A stretch of DNA of 64,000 bases, from positions 1 through 64,000 of the forward strand of contig NZ_JPRF03000017.1 in the NCBI RefSeq assembly GCF_001188955.3. Direction: 5' to 3'. The notes under the pieces were generated by a model that saw only the letters and a program-made list of their open reading frames with translations, was not told the DNA's origin and did no database searches. Shown piece by piece: positions 40,619-48,690 of the stretch; the first letter of the stretch is position 1; each line of letters begins with the position of its first letter. The translations under genes and the position numbers were made by a program. The DNA is from Kitasatospora aureofaciens (GTDB taxonomy: Bacteria > Actinomycetota > Actinomycetes > Streptomycetales > Streptomycetaceae).

Positions 40619-41149
40619 GTGACGGAAGGCACCACCTCCGCCGTCGAGACCGAGGCCGCTGCCGGCGCCGACGAGAGCCTCGTCGCCCGCCTGGAGCAGG
40701 AGGGCGACATCGCGGCCGACTACCTGGAGGGTCTGCTCGACATCGCGGACCTCGACGGTGACATCGACATGGACGTCGAGGGCGACCGCGCCCTGGTGTC
40801 CATCGTCAGCGACGGCAACGACCGCGCGCTGCAGCGACTGGTCGGCCAGGACGGCGAGGTGCTGGAGGCCCTGCAGGAGCTGACCCGGTTGGCTGTCCAC
40901 CGGGAGACCGGCGAGCGCAGCCGCCTCATGCTGGACATTGCCGGCTTCCGGGCCCGCAAGCGCGAGGAGCTGGCCGCGCTGGGCGCCGAGGCCGCCGAGC
41001 AGGTCAGGAGCACCGGCGAGCAGGTCAAGCTGCGGCCGATGACGCCGTTCGAGCGCAAGGTCGTCCACGACGCGGTCGCGGCCGCCGGTCTGCGCAGCGA
41101 GTCGGAGGGCGAAGAGCCCCAGCGGTGCGTGGTCGTGCTGCCGGCCTGA
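40619..41149 (+). CDS. jag: Jag/KhpB-like KH-R3H RNA-binding protein
   Basis: A 176-residue protein with a KH domain (about 45-110: LVSIVSDGNDRALQRLVGQDGEVL in part) and a C-terminal R3H domain (RLMLDIAGFRARKREEL, LRPMTPFERKVVHDAV). The extra N-terminal Jag domain is absent. It is an RNA-binding protein linked to yidC across bacteria. GTG start with GAAGGAG upstream. Confidence 0.93.
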   Translation: MTEGTTSAVETEAAAGADESLVARLEQEGDIAADYLEGLLDIADLDGDIDMDVEGDRALVSIVSDGNDRALQRLVGQDGEVLEALQELTRLAVHRETGERSRLMLDIAGFRARKREELAALGAEAAEQVRSTGEQVKLRPMTPFERKVVHDAVAAAGLRSESEGEEPQRCVVVLPA

Positions 41150-41165
41150 GGCCGGCGGATCGATG

Positions 41166-41233
41166 ACCGGTCGCCACGGCGACCGGTGAGATTTACCGGA
41201 CGCGACCCCGTCCGCCTCGTGCGGGCGGGGTCG
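41166..41233 (+). terminator. two hairpins after jag, the second a likely terminator
   Basis: A perfect 10-bp hairpin at 41166-41187 is followed by a 12-bp stem with one mismatch (41193-41205 with 41211-41223) and a T-rich tail TTGTTCCTTC. Together they should end the rpmH-jag transcript before rsmG. Confidence 0.75.
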
Positions 41234-41249
41234 TTGTTCCTTCTGGGAT

Positions 41250-41263
41250 GTTTCACGTGAAAC
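41250..41263. other. parS: parS site (perfect)
   Basis: GTTTCACGTGAAAC, the 14-bp ParB-binding palindrome, between jag and rsmG, flanked by T and A as TGTTTCACGTGAAACA. Confidence 0.95.
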
Positions 41264-41308
41264 AGTGCGTTGAGCGGGTCGGTGGATCCGGAGATCGGAG
41301 AGGTCGAG

Positions 41309-42157
41309 ATGGACACGGAGAGCGCGGCCACCGGCCGTCCGGGGGCGGACGTGAACCCTGACGCCGAGGGGCGGACCGCCGAGGCGGCCGAGACGTCCGA
41401 GGCGCCCGAGCTGGACGTGCTGGCCGAGGCGCCGGCCGCCGCCCGGGAGGTGTTCGGCGACCGCTTCGACGCCGCTGTCCGCTACACCGAGCTGCTGGCG
41501 ACCGCCGGTGTCCGGCGTGGGCTGATCGGGCCCCGCGAGGTGCCCCGGCTGTGGGACCGGCACGTGCTCAACTGCGCGGTGCTGGCCGAGCTGCTGCCCT
41601 CCGGCTCCACCGTGTGCGACGTGGGCTCTGGTGCCGGTCTGCCCGGTATCCCGGTGGCCCTGGCCCGGCCGGACGTCTCGGTGACCCTGCTGGAGCCGCT
41701 GCTGCGCCGGACCACCTTCCTGGAGGAGGTCGTCCGGGAGCTGGCACTGGAGAACGTCACGGTGCTGCGCGGCCGCGCCGAGGAGATGGTCGGCAAGCTC
41801 GCGGTGGACGTGGTGACCGCCCGGGCGGTGGCGCCGCTGGACCGGTTGGCCGGCTGGGGCATGCCGCTGCTGCGCCCGCACGGGCAGATGCTGGCGCTCA
41901 AGGGCGACAGCGCCGAACAGGAGCTGGCCGACTCGCGCGCCGGGCTGGCCAAGCTGGGCGCCGTCGAGTGGAGCGTGATCTCGGTCGGCGAGGGCACCCT
42001 GGAGACCTCGACCCGGGTGGTCCAGGTCAAGGCGGGGGAGAGCCCCGGCGGCGTGAAGGCCGCGACCCGGCGCGCCAAGGTGGCCCGGGCCGGTCGCAAC
42101 GCCGGCGCCAAGAACGGCACCACCGCCGGCCGGGGCGGTCGACGCCGCAGCCGCTGA
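41309..42157 (+). CDS. rsmG: 16S rRNA (guanine(527)-N(7))-methyltransferase RsmG
   Basis: A 282-residue SAM-dependent methyltransferase (GidB). After a 40-residue Glu/Ala-rich N-terminus come the family blocks [17 protein letters not shown], the SAM-binding [15 protein letters not shown] and [14 protein letters not shown] basic C-terminal tail follows. The ATG at 41309 has GGAGAGG five bases upstream; a TTG at 41270 in frame is less likely. Loss of this enzyme gives low-level streptomycin resistance in Streptomyces. Confidence 0.95.
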   Translation: MDTESAATGRPGADVNPDAEGRTAEAAETSEAPELDVLAEAPAAAREVFGDRFDAAVRYTELLATAGVRRGLIGPREVPRLWDRHVLNCAVLAELLPSGSTVCDVGSGAGLPGIPVALARPDVSVTLLEPLLRRTTFLEEVVRELALENVTVLRGRAEEMVGKLAVDVVTARAVAPLDRLAGWGMPLLRPHGQMLALKGDSAEQELADSRAGLAKLGAVEWSVISVGEGTLETSTRVVQVKAGESPGGVKAATRRAKVARAGRNAGAKNGTTAGRGGRRRSR

Positions 42158-42160
42158 CCG

Positions 42161-42208
42161 CCGGACGGCCCTGACGCCGGACGGCCCTGACGCCGGACGG
42201 CCCTGACG
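42161..42208. repeat. three perfect 16-bp tandem repeats after rsmG
   Basis: CCGGACGGCCCTGACG occurs three times in a row (42161-42176, 42177-42192, 42193-42208), starting three bases after the rsmG stop and running into a terminator. Confidence 0.9.
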
Positions 42209-42253
42209 ACGGGCGGACGGTCCTCCTGAGGGGGGAACCGTCCGCCCGTCGTC
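42205..42253. terminator. rsmG terminator
   Basis: A perfect 17-bp stem (42205-42221 with 42237-42253) and a 15-nt loop, followed by GTTCGGG, between rsmG and parA. Confidence 0.75.
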
Positions 42254-42290
42254 GTTCGGGTGACGGGCGGGCCGACAACCGGACATCGGA

Positions 42291-43403
42291 GTGTCGCAAC
42301 GTCAGATTTCCGACATAGCGGGCATGGTGTTTCGCGTGAAACGTCGCTCCTTGCTCTCCGGAATCCTTGCCCGCAGCCGGGCGGCGACTGTTGCCGCTCC
42401 GGTTTCACGTGAAACACTGAGCCCCATGCAGGACTCGGAGACCGTCGACCAGATCGATGACACGCCCATCGCACGGGCTGCCCAGGCTGCGGTTCAGGCG
42501 ATCGGCCGAGCGGGGGAGGGGCTGCCCCGGCCCGCGGCCACCCGGGTGATCGTGGTCGCCAACCAGAAGGGCGGGGTGGGCAAGACCACCACCACCGTGA
42601 ACATGGCCGCCTCGCTGGCCATGCACGGGCTGCGCGTCCTGGTGGTCGACCTCGACCCCCAGGGCAACGCCTCCACCGCCCTCGGCATCGACCACCACGC
42701 CGAGGTGCCGTCCATCTACGACGTCCTGGTCGAGGGCAAGCCCATGGCCGACGTCGTCCAGCCGGTCGTGGACGTCGAGGGGCTCTTCTGCGTGCCGGCC
42801 ACCATCGACCTGGCCGGCGCCGAGATCGAGCTGGTCTCGCTGGTGGCCCGGGAGAGCCGGCTGCAGCGCGCCATCGCCGCCTACGAGCAGCCGCTGGACT
42901 ACATCCTGATCGACTGTCCGCCCTCGCTGGGCCTGCTGACGGTCAACGCCCTGGTGGCCGGTCGGGAGGTGCTGATCCCGATCCAGTGCGAGTACTACGC
43001 GCTGGAGGGCCTCGGCCAGCTGCTGCGCAACGTCGAGCTGGTGCGCGCGCACCTCAACCCCGCGCTGCACGTCTCGACCATCCTGCTCACCATGTACGAC
43101 GCCCGGACGAGGCTGGCCGCCCAGGTCGCCGAGGAGGTCCGGACCCACTTCCGGAACGAGGTGCTGAGCACGGCGATCCCGCGCTCGGTCCGCATCTCGG
43201 AGGCGCCCAGCTACGGGCAGACGGTGCTGACCTACGACCCGGGCTCGACCGGGGCGCTCTCGTACCTGGAGGCCGCCCGCGAGCTCGCGCAGCGCGCGGT
43301 CGGCCCGGGCGGCGGCTCGTTGGTGGGTCAGCAGCGGGGCGGCAGCAGTACGGGGCACGGCGCCCCGGTGGCACAGCACGGTACGACGGAGGGTCATCAG
43401 TGA
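42291..43403 (+). CDS. parA: chromosome partitioning ATPase ParA
   Basis: A 370-residue (from GTG 42291) Walker-type ATPase that moves ParB-bound origins. Deviant Walker A is [12 protein letters not shown], Walker A' [12 protein letters not shown] and Walker [16 protein letters not shown]. The ATPase domain begins near residue 85; the preceding residues are not conserved and two parS sites lie inside this segment (42329-42342 and 42402-42415, the second translated as VSRET). The true start is uncertain: GTG 42291, ATG 42324 and ATG 42426 are possible and none has a strong ribosome binding site. The family in S. coelicolor also reads through a parS. It overlaps parB by four bases. Confidence 0.95.
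   Translation: MSQRQISDIAGMVFRVKRRSLLSGILARSRAATVAAPVSRETLSPMQDSETVDQIDDTPIARAAQAAVQAIGRAGEGLPRPAATRVIVVANQKGGVGKTTTTVNMAASLAMHGLRVLVVDLDPQGNASTALGIDHHAEVPSIYDVLVEGKPMADVVQPVVDVEGLFCVPATIDLAGAEIELVSLVARESRLQRAIAAYEQPLDYILIDCPPSLGLLTVNALVAGREVLIPIQCEYYALEGLGQLLRNVELVRAHLNPALHVSTILLTMYDARTRLAAQVAEEVRTHFRNEVLSTAIPRSVRISEAPSYGQTVLTYDPGSTGALSYLEAARELAQRAVGPGGGSLVGQQRGGSSTGHGAPVAQHGTTEGHQ
42329..42342. other. parS: parS site (one-base variant)
   Basis: GTTTCGCGTGAAAC differs from the perfect palindrome at one base. It lies inside or just before the 5' end of parA. Confidence 0.8.
42402..42415. other. parS: parS site (perfect) within the 5' end of parA
   Basis: GTTTCACGTGAAAC, 73 bp from the variant site. 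In the parA frame it encodes VSRET. Confidence 0.95.
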
Positions 43404-44470
43404 GTGGTCGCAGGGGTCTGGGACGAGGGCTGGGGGCGCTGATCGGCCCGGCCGCGCCGGCGGACGGCGGGGCGGCGCAGCCGGTCACGGCCACGCCCGC
43501 GCCGACCCCGGTGGTGACGACCGGCACGACGTCGCCGGCCTCGGTGCCGGTGCTGCCGGGCGGTCGCGCCACGGTGGCGGCCCGGGCGGCCGTCGGACGG
43601 CGGCCGGAGCAGCCGGCGCCGGTCCCCGGTGCCTCCTTCGCCGAGCTGCCCCTGGACGCGATCACCCCCAATCCGCGTCAGCCGCGCGAGGTGTTCGACG
43701 AGGACAAGCTCGCCGAGCTGGTCGCCTCCATCAAGGAGGTGGGCCTGCTCCAGCCGATCGTGGTGCGCCAGATCGAGGCGGGGCGCTACGAGCTGATCAT
43801 GGGCGAGCGCCGCTGGCGGGCATCCCGTGAGGCGGGCCTGGAGCGGATCCCGGCGATCGTCCGGGCCACCGAGGACGACAAGCTCCTCCTGGACGCCCTC
43901 CTGGAGAACCTCCACCGGGCCGAGCTGAACCCGCTGGAGGAGGCGGCCGCCTACGACCAGCTGCTGCGGGACTTCTCCTGCACCCACGAGGAGCTGGCCG
44001 ACCGGATCGGCCGCTCGCGCGCGCACGTCTCCAACACCCTGCGGCTGATGAAGCTCCCGGCGTCCGTCCAGCGGCGGCTGGCGGCCGGCACGCTGACGGC
44101 CGGGCACGCGCGGGCGCTGCTCCCCCTGACGGACCCCGAGGCCCAGGAGAAGCTGGCCGCGCGGATCATCGCCGAGGGCCTCACGGTGCGCAGCGTGGAG
44201 GAGCTCGTCGTCCTGATGCGCTCCGAGGAGCCGCGGGAGGCGAAGCGCCAGACGCCGAAGGCGGGCAAGATCATCTCCCCGGCCTTCAACGACCTGGCGA
44301 GCCGGCTGTCGGACCGCTTCGACACCCGGGTCAAGGTCGAGGTGTCACAGCGCGGCGGCAAGCTGGGCAAGGGCAAGGTGGTGCTGGAGTTCGGTTCGGT
44401 GGAGGACCTCAACCGGATCCTGGACAGCATGGCCCCGGGCGAGGACGGTCTGCGGCTGTCGCAGGGCTGA
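43400..44470 (+). CDS. parB: chromosome partitioning protein ParB
   Basis: A 356-residue CTPase and parS-binding protein. The N-terminal part has the [13 protein letters not shown]arA-interaction motif, then an Ala/Pro/Thr-rich linker. The CTP-binding ParB/Spo0J domain has [10 protein letters not shown] and GERRWRA; a helix-turn-helix ([22 protein letters not shown] in part) binds parS; the C-terminal segment dimerises. GTG start at 43400 overlapping the parA stop, with GGAGGG upstream. Confidence 0.97.
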   Translation: MSGRRGLGRGLGALIGPAAPADGGAAQPVTATPAPTPVVTTGTTSPASVPVLPGGRATVAARAAVGRRPEQPAPVPGASFAELPLDAITPNPRQPREVFDEDKLAELVASIKEVGLLQPIVVRQIEAGRYELIMGERRWRASREAGLERIPAIVRATEDDKLLLDALLENLHRAELNPLEEAAAYDQLLRDFSCTHEELADRIGRSRAHVSNTLRLMKLPASVQRRLAAGTLTAGHARALLPLTDPEAQEKLAARIIAEGLTVRSVEELVVLMRSEEPREAKRQTPKAGKIISPAFNDLASRLSDRFDTRVKVEVSQRGGKLGKGKVVLEFGSVEDLNRILDSMAPGEDGLRLSQG

Positions 44471-44524
44471 GCCCGTCCGGACCGGGGGCGACGACCCGAT
44501 GGGTGCATGTGCCACGTGAGCGCT

Positions 44525-44538
44525 GTTTCACGTGAAAC
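44525..44538. other. parS: parS site (perfect) downstream of parB
   Basis: GTTTCACGTGAAAC in the gap between parB and the acetyltransferase gene. Confidence 0.95.
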
Positions 44539-44600
44539 ATGCACCCATCGGCGTTCGTGGGGGAATGCTCGACCGTGAAAGGGAGGAGGAGGTACGGGCC

Positions 44601-45218
44601 ATGGGACGCCGGATCGCTCCGCTGACGCTGGACAACCTCGCGGACCTGCCGACGGGCTGCCGCTCCTGCGTGTTCTGGGAGCTGGACCCGGTCAGCGCCA
44701 AGGAGGCGGTGGAGTCGGGGAAGCCGGAGCTGGAGAAGGAGGGGTGGATCTCCGCGGTGCTGCTGGAGTGGGGTTCCTGCGGCCGGATCGTCTACGTGGA
44801 CGACCAGCCTGCCGGTTTCGTGCTCTACGCGCCGCCCGCCTACGTGCCCCGCTCCCAGTCCTTCCCGACCAGCCCGGTCTCGCCGGACGCCGTTCAGCTG
44901 ATGGTCAGCCGGGTGCTGCCGGGATACCAGCGGCAGGGGCTGGGCCGGGTGCTGGTGCAGACCGTCGCCAAGGACCTGCTGGGGCGCGGGGTGCGGGCGA
45001 TCGAGGCCTTCGGCTCGGCGGGCCGGGTGTCGACCAGCTGCGTGCTGCCGGCCGACCACCTGCTCGCGGTCGGCTTCAAGACCGTACGGCCGCACCCGCG
45101 CTACCCGCGGCTGCGGCTGGAGGCCCGAACCACCCTGTCCTGGCGCGGCGACGTGGAGGGGGCCCTGGAGCGGCTGCTCGGCGGCGGGCGGAAGGAACCG
45201 GCGCTGCGGCCGTTCTGA
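44601..45218 (+). CDS. GNAT-family N-acetyltransferase
   Basis: A 205-residue acetyltransferase of unknown substrate. The CoA-binding motif is RVLPGYQRQGLGRVLVQ. An N-terminal Cys-containing segment (LPTGCRSCVFWELDP) is characteristic of this family found after parB in streptomycetes. ATG 44601 follows GGAGGAGG; an ATG at 44532 overlaps the parS site and is less likely. Its position is conserved, but no role in segregation is shown by the sequence. Confidence 0.9.
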   Translation: MGRRIAPLTLDNLADLPTGCRSCVFWELDPVSAKEAVESGKPELEKEGWISAVLLEWGSCGRIVYVDDQPAGFVLYAPPAYVPRSQSFPTSPVSPDAVQLMVSRVLPGYQRQGLGRVLVQTVAKDLLGRGVRAIEAFGSAGRVSTSCVLPADHLLAVGFKTVRPHPRYPRLRLEARTTLSWRGDVEGALERLLGGGRKEPALRPF

Positions 45219-45235
45219 GCGGTGCCGCAAAAGCA

Positions 45236-45270
45236 GCGGCGGGACTCCCCGACCGGAGAGCCCCGCCGCC
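45236..45270. terminator. imperfect hairpin terminator between convergent genes
   Basis: GCGGCGGG and CCCGCCGC arms flank a partly paired centre, between the acetyltransferase (plus) and trxA (minus). Confidence 0.6.
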
Positions 45271-45292
45271 GTTCGACCGGTGGCCGGAAGAC

Positions 45293-45619
45293 CTAGATCA
45301 GGCCGTCCAGCTCGCGCAGCAGCGCGGCCTTCGGACGGGCACCGGTGATCTGCTTCACCGGCTGGCCGCCCTTGTAGAGGATCAGGGTCGGGATCGAGAT
45401 GACGTTGTACTCGGCGGCGGTCACCTGGTTGGCGTCCACGTCGAGCTTGGCAACGGTCAGCTTGTCGCCCTGCTCGGCCGCGATCTCCTCCAGGATCGGG
45501 GCGACCTGGCGGCACGGGCCGCACCAGGTGGCCCAGAAGTCGACCAGTACGGGCTTGTCGCTCTCCAGGACGTCGGACTTGAACGTCGCGTCGGTGACGG
45601 TGGTGGTGGCGCCGGCCAC
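45293..45619 (-). CDS. trxA: thioredoxin
   Basis: A 108-residue thiol-disulfide reductant. The active site is WATWCGPCRQ and the cis-Pro loop IPTLILYKGG. GTG 45619 has an ideal GAGGAG site. It is the second gene of the trxB-trxA pair, 134 bp after trxB; a near-perfect parS lies in the gap. Confidence 0.97.
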   Translation of the reverse strand: MAGATTTVTDATFKSDVLESDKPVLVDFWATWCGPCRQVAPILEEIAAEQGDKLTVAKLDVDANQVTAAEYNVISIPTLILYKGGQPVKQITGARPKAALLRELDGLI

Positions 45620-45708
45620 GGGAACTCCTCGGGTTAGGACGGAGGGGGCTGCTGCCAGGTGAACAACGGACGGGCCCGTTCTGTTTCTGCCTGGCCGGGG
45701 GCGGGGGT

Positions 45709-45722
45709 GTTTCACGTGGAAC
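45709..45722. other. parS-like site (one-base variant) between trxB and trxA
   Basis: GTTTCACGTGGAAC differs from parS at one base of the right arm. Confidence 0.7.
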
Positions 45723-45753
45723 ACCCCCGCGGGGTTCGCTCGGGGCGAGGGGG

Positions 45754-46719
45754 TCAGACCGCGACGGCGGCGGCCTTGTTCTCCGCGTCGTCCAGCGCGG
45801 CCAGGTAGCGCTCGGCGTCCAGCGCGGCGGAGCAGCCGGTGCCGGAGGCGGTGATGGCCTGGCGGTAGGTGTGGTCCACGACGTCGCCGGCGCCGAAGAC
45901 GCCCTCGACGTTGGTCCGGGTGGAGGGGGCGTCGACCTTCAGGTAGCCCTCGGCGTCGAGCTCCAGCTGGCCCTTGAACAGGTCGGTGCGCGGGTCGTGG
46001 CCGATCGCGATGAACAGGCCGGTGACCGCGAGCTCGCGGGTCTCACCGGTGGTGGTGTCGCGGAGGGTGACGCCGGTCAGCTTCGGGTCGCCGTGGATGG
46101 CCTCGACCGCGCTGTCCCACTCGAAGCGGATCTTCGGGTCGGCGAAGGCGCGCTCCTGCATCGCCTTGGAGGCGCGCAGGCTGTCCCGGCGGTGGATGAT
46201 CGTGACGCTCTTGGCGAAGCGGGAGAGGAAGGTCGCCTCCTCCAGGGCCGTGTCGCCGCCGCCGACCACCGCGATGTCCTGGTCGCGGAAGAAGAAGCCG
46301 TCGCAGGTCGCGCACCAGGAGACGCCGCGACCGGAGAGCTTGTCCTCGTTCGGCAGGCCCAGCTTGCGGTGCTGGGAGCCGGTGGTGACGATCACGGCGC
46401 GGGCCTTGTGCACGTTGCCCTCGGAGTCGGTGACGGTCTTGATGTCACCGGTGAGGTCGACCGCGACGATGTCGTCCGGGATCAGCTCGGCGCCGAAGCG
46501 CTCGGCCTGCGCCCGCATGTTGTCCATCAGCTCGGGGCCCATGATGCCGTCCCGGAAGCCCGGGAAGTTCTCGACCTCGGTGGTGTTCATCAGCGCACCA
46601 CCGGCGGTGACGGCCCCCTCGAAGACCAGCGGCTTGAGGGAGGCACGGGCCGTGTAGAGCGCAGCCGTGTACCCGGCCGGGCCGGAACCGATGATGATCA
46701 CGTTACGGACGTCGCTCAC
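45754..46719 (-). CDS. trxB: thioredoxin-disulfide reductase
   Basis: A 321-residue FAD/NADPH enzyme that reduces thioredoxin. The FAD motif is [14 protein letters not shown], the redox centre [12 protein letters not shown], the NADPH motif [12 protein letters not shown], and the C-terminal FAD motif [18 protein letters not shown] 46719 has AGGAGAAG upstream. A SigR-type promoter lies 71 bp before the start, which suggests induction by thiol oxidation. Confidence 0.97.
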   Translation of the reverse strand: MSDVRNVIIIGSGPAGYTAALYTARASLKPLVFEGAVTAGGALMNTTEVENFPGFRDGIMGPELMDNMRAQAERFGAELIPDDIVAVDLTGDIKTVTDSEGNVHKARAVIVTTGSQHRKLGLPNEDKLSGRGVSWCATCDGFFFRDQDIAVVGGGDTALEEATFLSRFAKSVTIIHRRDSLRASKAMQERAFADPKIRFEWDSAVEAIHGDPKLTGVTLRDTTTGETRELAVTGLFIAIGHDPRTDLFKGQLELDAEGYLKVDAPSTRTNVEGVFGAGDVVDHTYRQAITASGTGCSAALDAERYLAALDDAENKAAAVAV

Positions 46720-46789
46720 TGCTTCTCCTGGTTCGCATCGCGACCCGCGTTTGCTGCGGGGAGGGCGGTCATGCTCCGCCGCCCGGGAC

Positions 46790-46816
46790 AACGACTGACC
46801 AGTCTCTCGCATTCCC
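46790..46816 (-). promoter_or_regulatory. SigR-type promoter of trxB-trxA
   Basis: On the minus strand GGGAAT (46811-46816) is followed after exactly 18 bp by GTT (46790-46792). This fits the SigR consensus GGAAT-N18-GTT of Streptomyces, whose trxBA operon is a known SigR target. Confidence 0.8.
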
Positions 46817-46913
46817 AGGCGGATCAGTACCAGGTGCCCGAACTCCGGAAGCGGCGTGGCGTCCTGGTCGTCGATCGCATGGGAACGGCCGGCCGGTGGC
46901 TGGGAACGGTCGC

Positions 46914-47894
46914 TCAGTGGCCGGGGACGGTCCGGTGCAGGACGACCGGGCCGCAGTCGGGGGAGCGCAGGTAGACGTCCACGTAGCCGGCTCGGCCGGG
47001 GGCCGGGTAGACCAGCACCTCGACCGGGGAGCCCTGGTAGCTGCCCCGGTCGGTGGCCAGCGGGGTGCCCGGCGCGGGGGCCTGGCAGGCGGCCGGGGAG
47101 GCGGGGGCGGCGGGCGAGTCCGGGCCGGACAACTCGGGCCGGGCGCCCTCGGCGGGGGCGGCACCGGACCTGGCCGGTCCGGTGGCGCGCAGTCCGGGCT
47201 CGGCGCCGGAACGGGCGAGCAACTGCTGGACCTGCGCGGCCAGTTGGTCCTCCCGGTAGGCGGTTCCGGGGCCCGCCAGGTGCGGGGTGCGGGCACTCTG
47301 GTCCTCGGGGAGGCCGGCCGAGGCGGCCGAAGCGGCCGAGGTCCCGGAGCCCTCGGAGTGGTCCAGCAGCAGGGCTCCGCCGAGGCCGAAGGCGGCCAGC
47401 GCGGCGGCGGCGCCGAGCAGCACGGCGAAGCGCCGGCGGCGGAGCCGGGGACGGCCGGGGCCGGAGGAGGAAGGGCCGGAGGATGAACCGGGGCGGGACG
47501 GGGGCGCGGAGGGTGCCGGAACGGCCCGTACGGGCGTGGCAGGGGCGTCCGTCCGGCGGGCGTCGGCGGGGGACCTCCGGGGGCTCTCCTGCGGGCGGTC
47601 CGCGCCCCCGGTCGCTTCGGTGCGAGCGGTTTCGGTGTGAGCGGCTTCGGCGAGGGCGGCGTCCAGCCGGGCGGCGACGTCGGCGGGCACCGGCTCGGGC
47701 TCGACGGCGCCGAGCAGGGCCTGCACCTCGGCCAGGGCGTCGGCGGTCTCCCGGCACTCGGCGCAGCCGTTCAGGTGCCGGTGCAGCGTCCGGGCGGCCT
47801 CGGCGGGCTCGACCAGACCCTCGGCGAGGTCGGCCAGCTCCTCGACGGAGGGGTGGGCGTCGGCGGGCTCGGGGGAGGAGAGGGGGGCGGTCAT
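46914..47894 (-). CDS. membrane anti-sigma factor with zinc-finger HCC motif
   Basis: A 326-residue protein. The N-terminal anti-sigma domain has the HxxxCxxC motif HLNGCAEC (about 39-46). A long Pro/Ser/Arg-rich linker, one membrane helix (about 155-177) and an extracytoplasmic C-terminal domain follow. Its ATG overlaps the stop of the sigma factor gene (ATGA), so the pair is co-translated and it should hold that sigma factor inactive at the membrane. The signal is unknown. Confidence 0.9.
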   Translation of the reverse strand: MTAPLSSPEPADAHPSVEELADLAEGLVEPAEAARTLHRHLNGCAECRETADALAEVQALLGAVEPEPVPADVAARLDAALAEAAHTETARTEATGGADRPQESPRRSPADARRTDAPATPVRAVPAPSAPPSRPGSSSGPSSSGPGRPRLRRRRFAVLLGAAAALAAFGLGGALLLDHSEGSGTSAASAASAGLPEDQSARTPHLAGPGTAYREDQLAAQVQQLLARSGAEPGLRATGPARSGAAPAEGARPELSGPDSPAAPASPAACQAPAPGTPLATDRGSYQGSPVEVLVYPAPGRAGYVDVYLRSPDCGPVVLHRTVPGH

Positions 47895-48643
47895 CGCGTG
47901 CTCGCATCTCCTTCCAGCATCGTGCGGCCGGTGCTCGGGCCTGTCCCTGTGACGGTGCGGGGGCCGGTCGGGTTCCCCTGGGCGTCGTGGCGCGGCGGCG
48001 GGGCCGTACCGGGTGAGCCGGACGCCCCGCGGCCCGGCGCCCCGCGACCCGGCGTTTCACGTGAAACATCCTGCCGCGCGCCGTCCGTCTCGCGCAGGTG
48101 CCGGACCAGCGGGAGCAGCCGGGCCCGGCCCCGGGCGCAGCGGCTCTTCACCGTGCCCACCGGGACGCCCAGCAGTTCGGCGGCCTCGGCGACGGGATAG
48201 CCCTGCATGTCGACCAGGACCAGCGCGGCCCGCTGCTCGACGGGCAGCTCGGCGAGGGCCGCGGTCAGCTCCCGGTGCACCTCGGCCCGGACCACCGGGG
48301 AGTCGGCCGGTTCGGCCGTGCCGACCAGGCTGTCCAGCCGCTGCGGGTCGTCGTCCAGCGGGGTGGTGCGCCGGGTGGCGCTGCGCCGGGCGCGGTCCAG
48401 GCAGGCGTTGACCACGATCCGGTGCAGCCAGGTGGTGACCGCCGAGCGGCCCTGGAAGCCGGGGGCGGCCCGGAAGGCGGAGACCAGGGCGTCCTGGAGG
48501 GCGTCCGCGGCCTCCTCGCGGTCCCCCAGGGTGCGCAGGGCGACCGCCCAGAGCCGGTCGCGGTGACGGTTCACCAGTTGCCCGAAAGCCTGCGGATCGC
48601 CGGCGACGTGCCGGGCGAGCAACGCCGCGTCGTCGTCCGCCAC
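47891..48643 (-). CDS. sigM: ECF RNA polymerase sigma factor, SigM type
   Basis: A 250-residue extracytoplasmic-function sigma factor. Region 2 (about 10-80: [37 protein letters not shown]) and region 4 (about 130-185: [35 protein letters not shown]) are complete. A Pro/Gly/Thr-rich tail of about 55 residues follows, and a perfect parS site is embedded at its beginning (encoding VSRET). GTG 48643 with GAGGGG upstream is preferred over GTG 48649. It is coupled to the anti-sigma gene. Confidence 0.92.
   Translation of the reverse strand: MADDDAALLARHVAGDPQAFGQLVNRHRDRLWAVALRTLGDREEAADALQDALVSAFRAAPGFQGRSAVTTWLHRIVVNACLDRARRSATRRTTPLDDDPQRLDSLVGTAEPADSPVVRAEVHRELTAALAELPVEQRAALVLVDMQGYPVAEAAELLGVPVGTVKSRCARGRARLLPLVRHLRETDGARQDVSRETPGRGAPGRGASGSPGTAPPPRHDAQGNPTGPRTVTGTGPSTGRTMLEGDASTR
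48054..48067. other. parS: parS site (perfect) inside sigM
   Basis: GTTTCACGTGAAAC within the coding sequence of the sigma factor, just after the region 4 domain. Confidence 0.95.
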
Positions 48644-48690
48644 TGTCACCCCTCGACCCCTTGCCGTCGTTCCGGTGCGCCGGGGTGCGG

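Noticed and set aside
41250..41263. parS palindromes considered as rho-independent terminators or E-box-like operators
   Set aside because: They have no loop and no T-run, and the identical 14-mer recurs five times near parAB, which identifies them as ParB sites.
42161..42208. CRISPR-like array
   Set aside because: The three units are directly adjacent with no spacers, so it is a simple tandem repeat.
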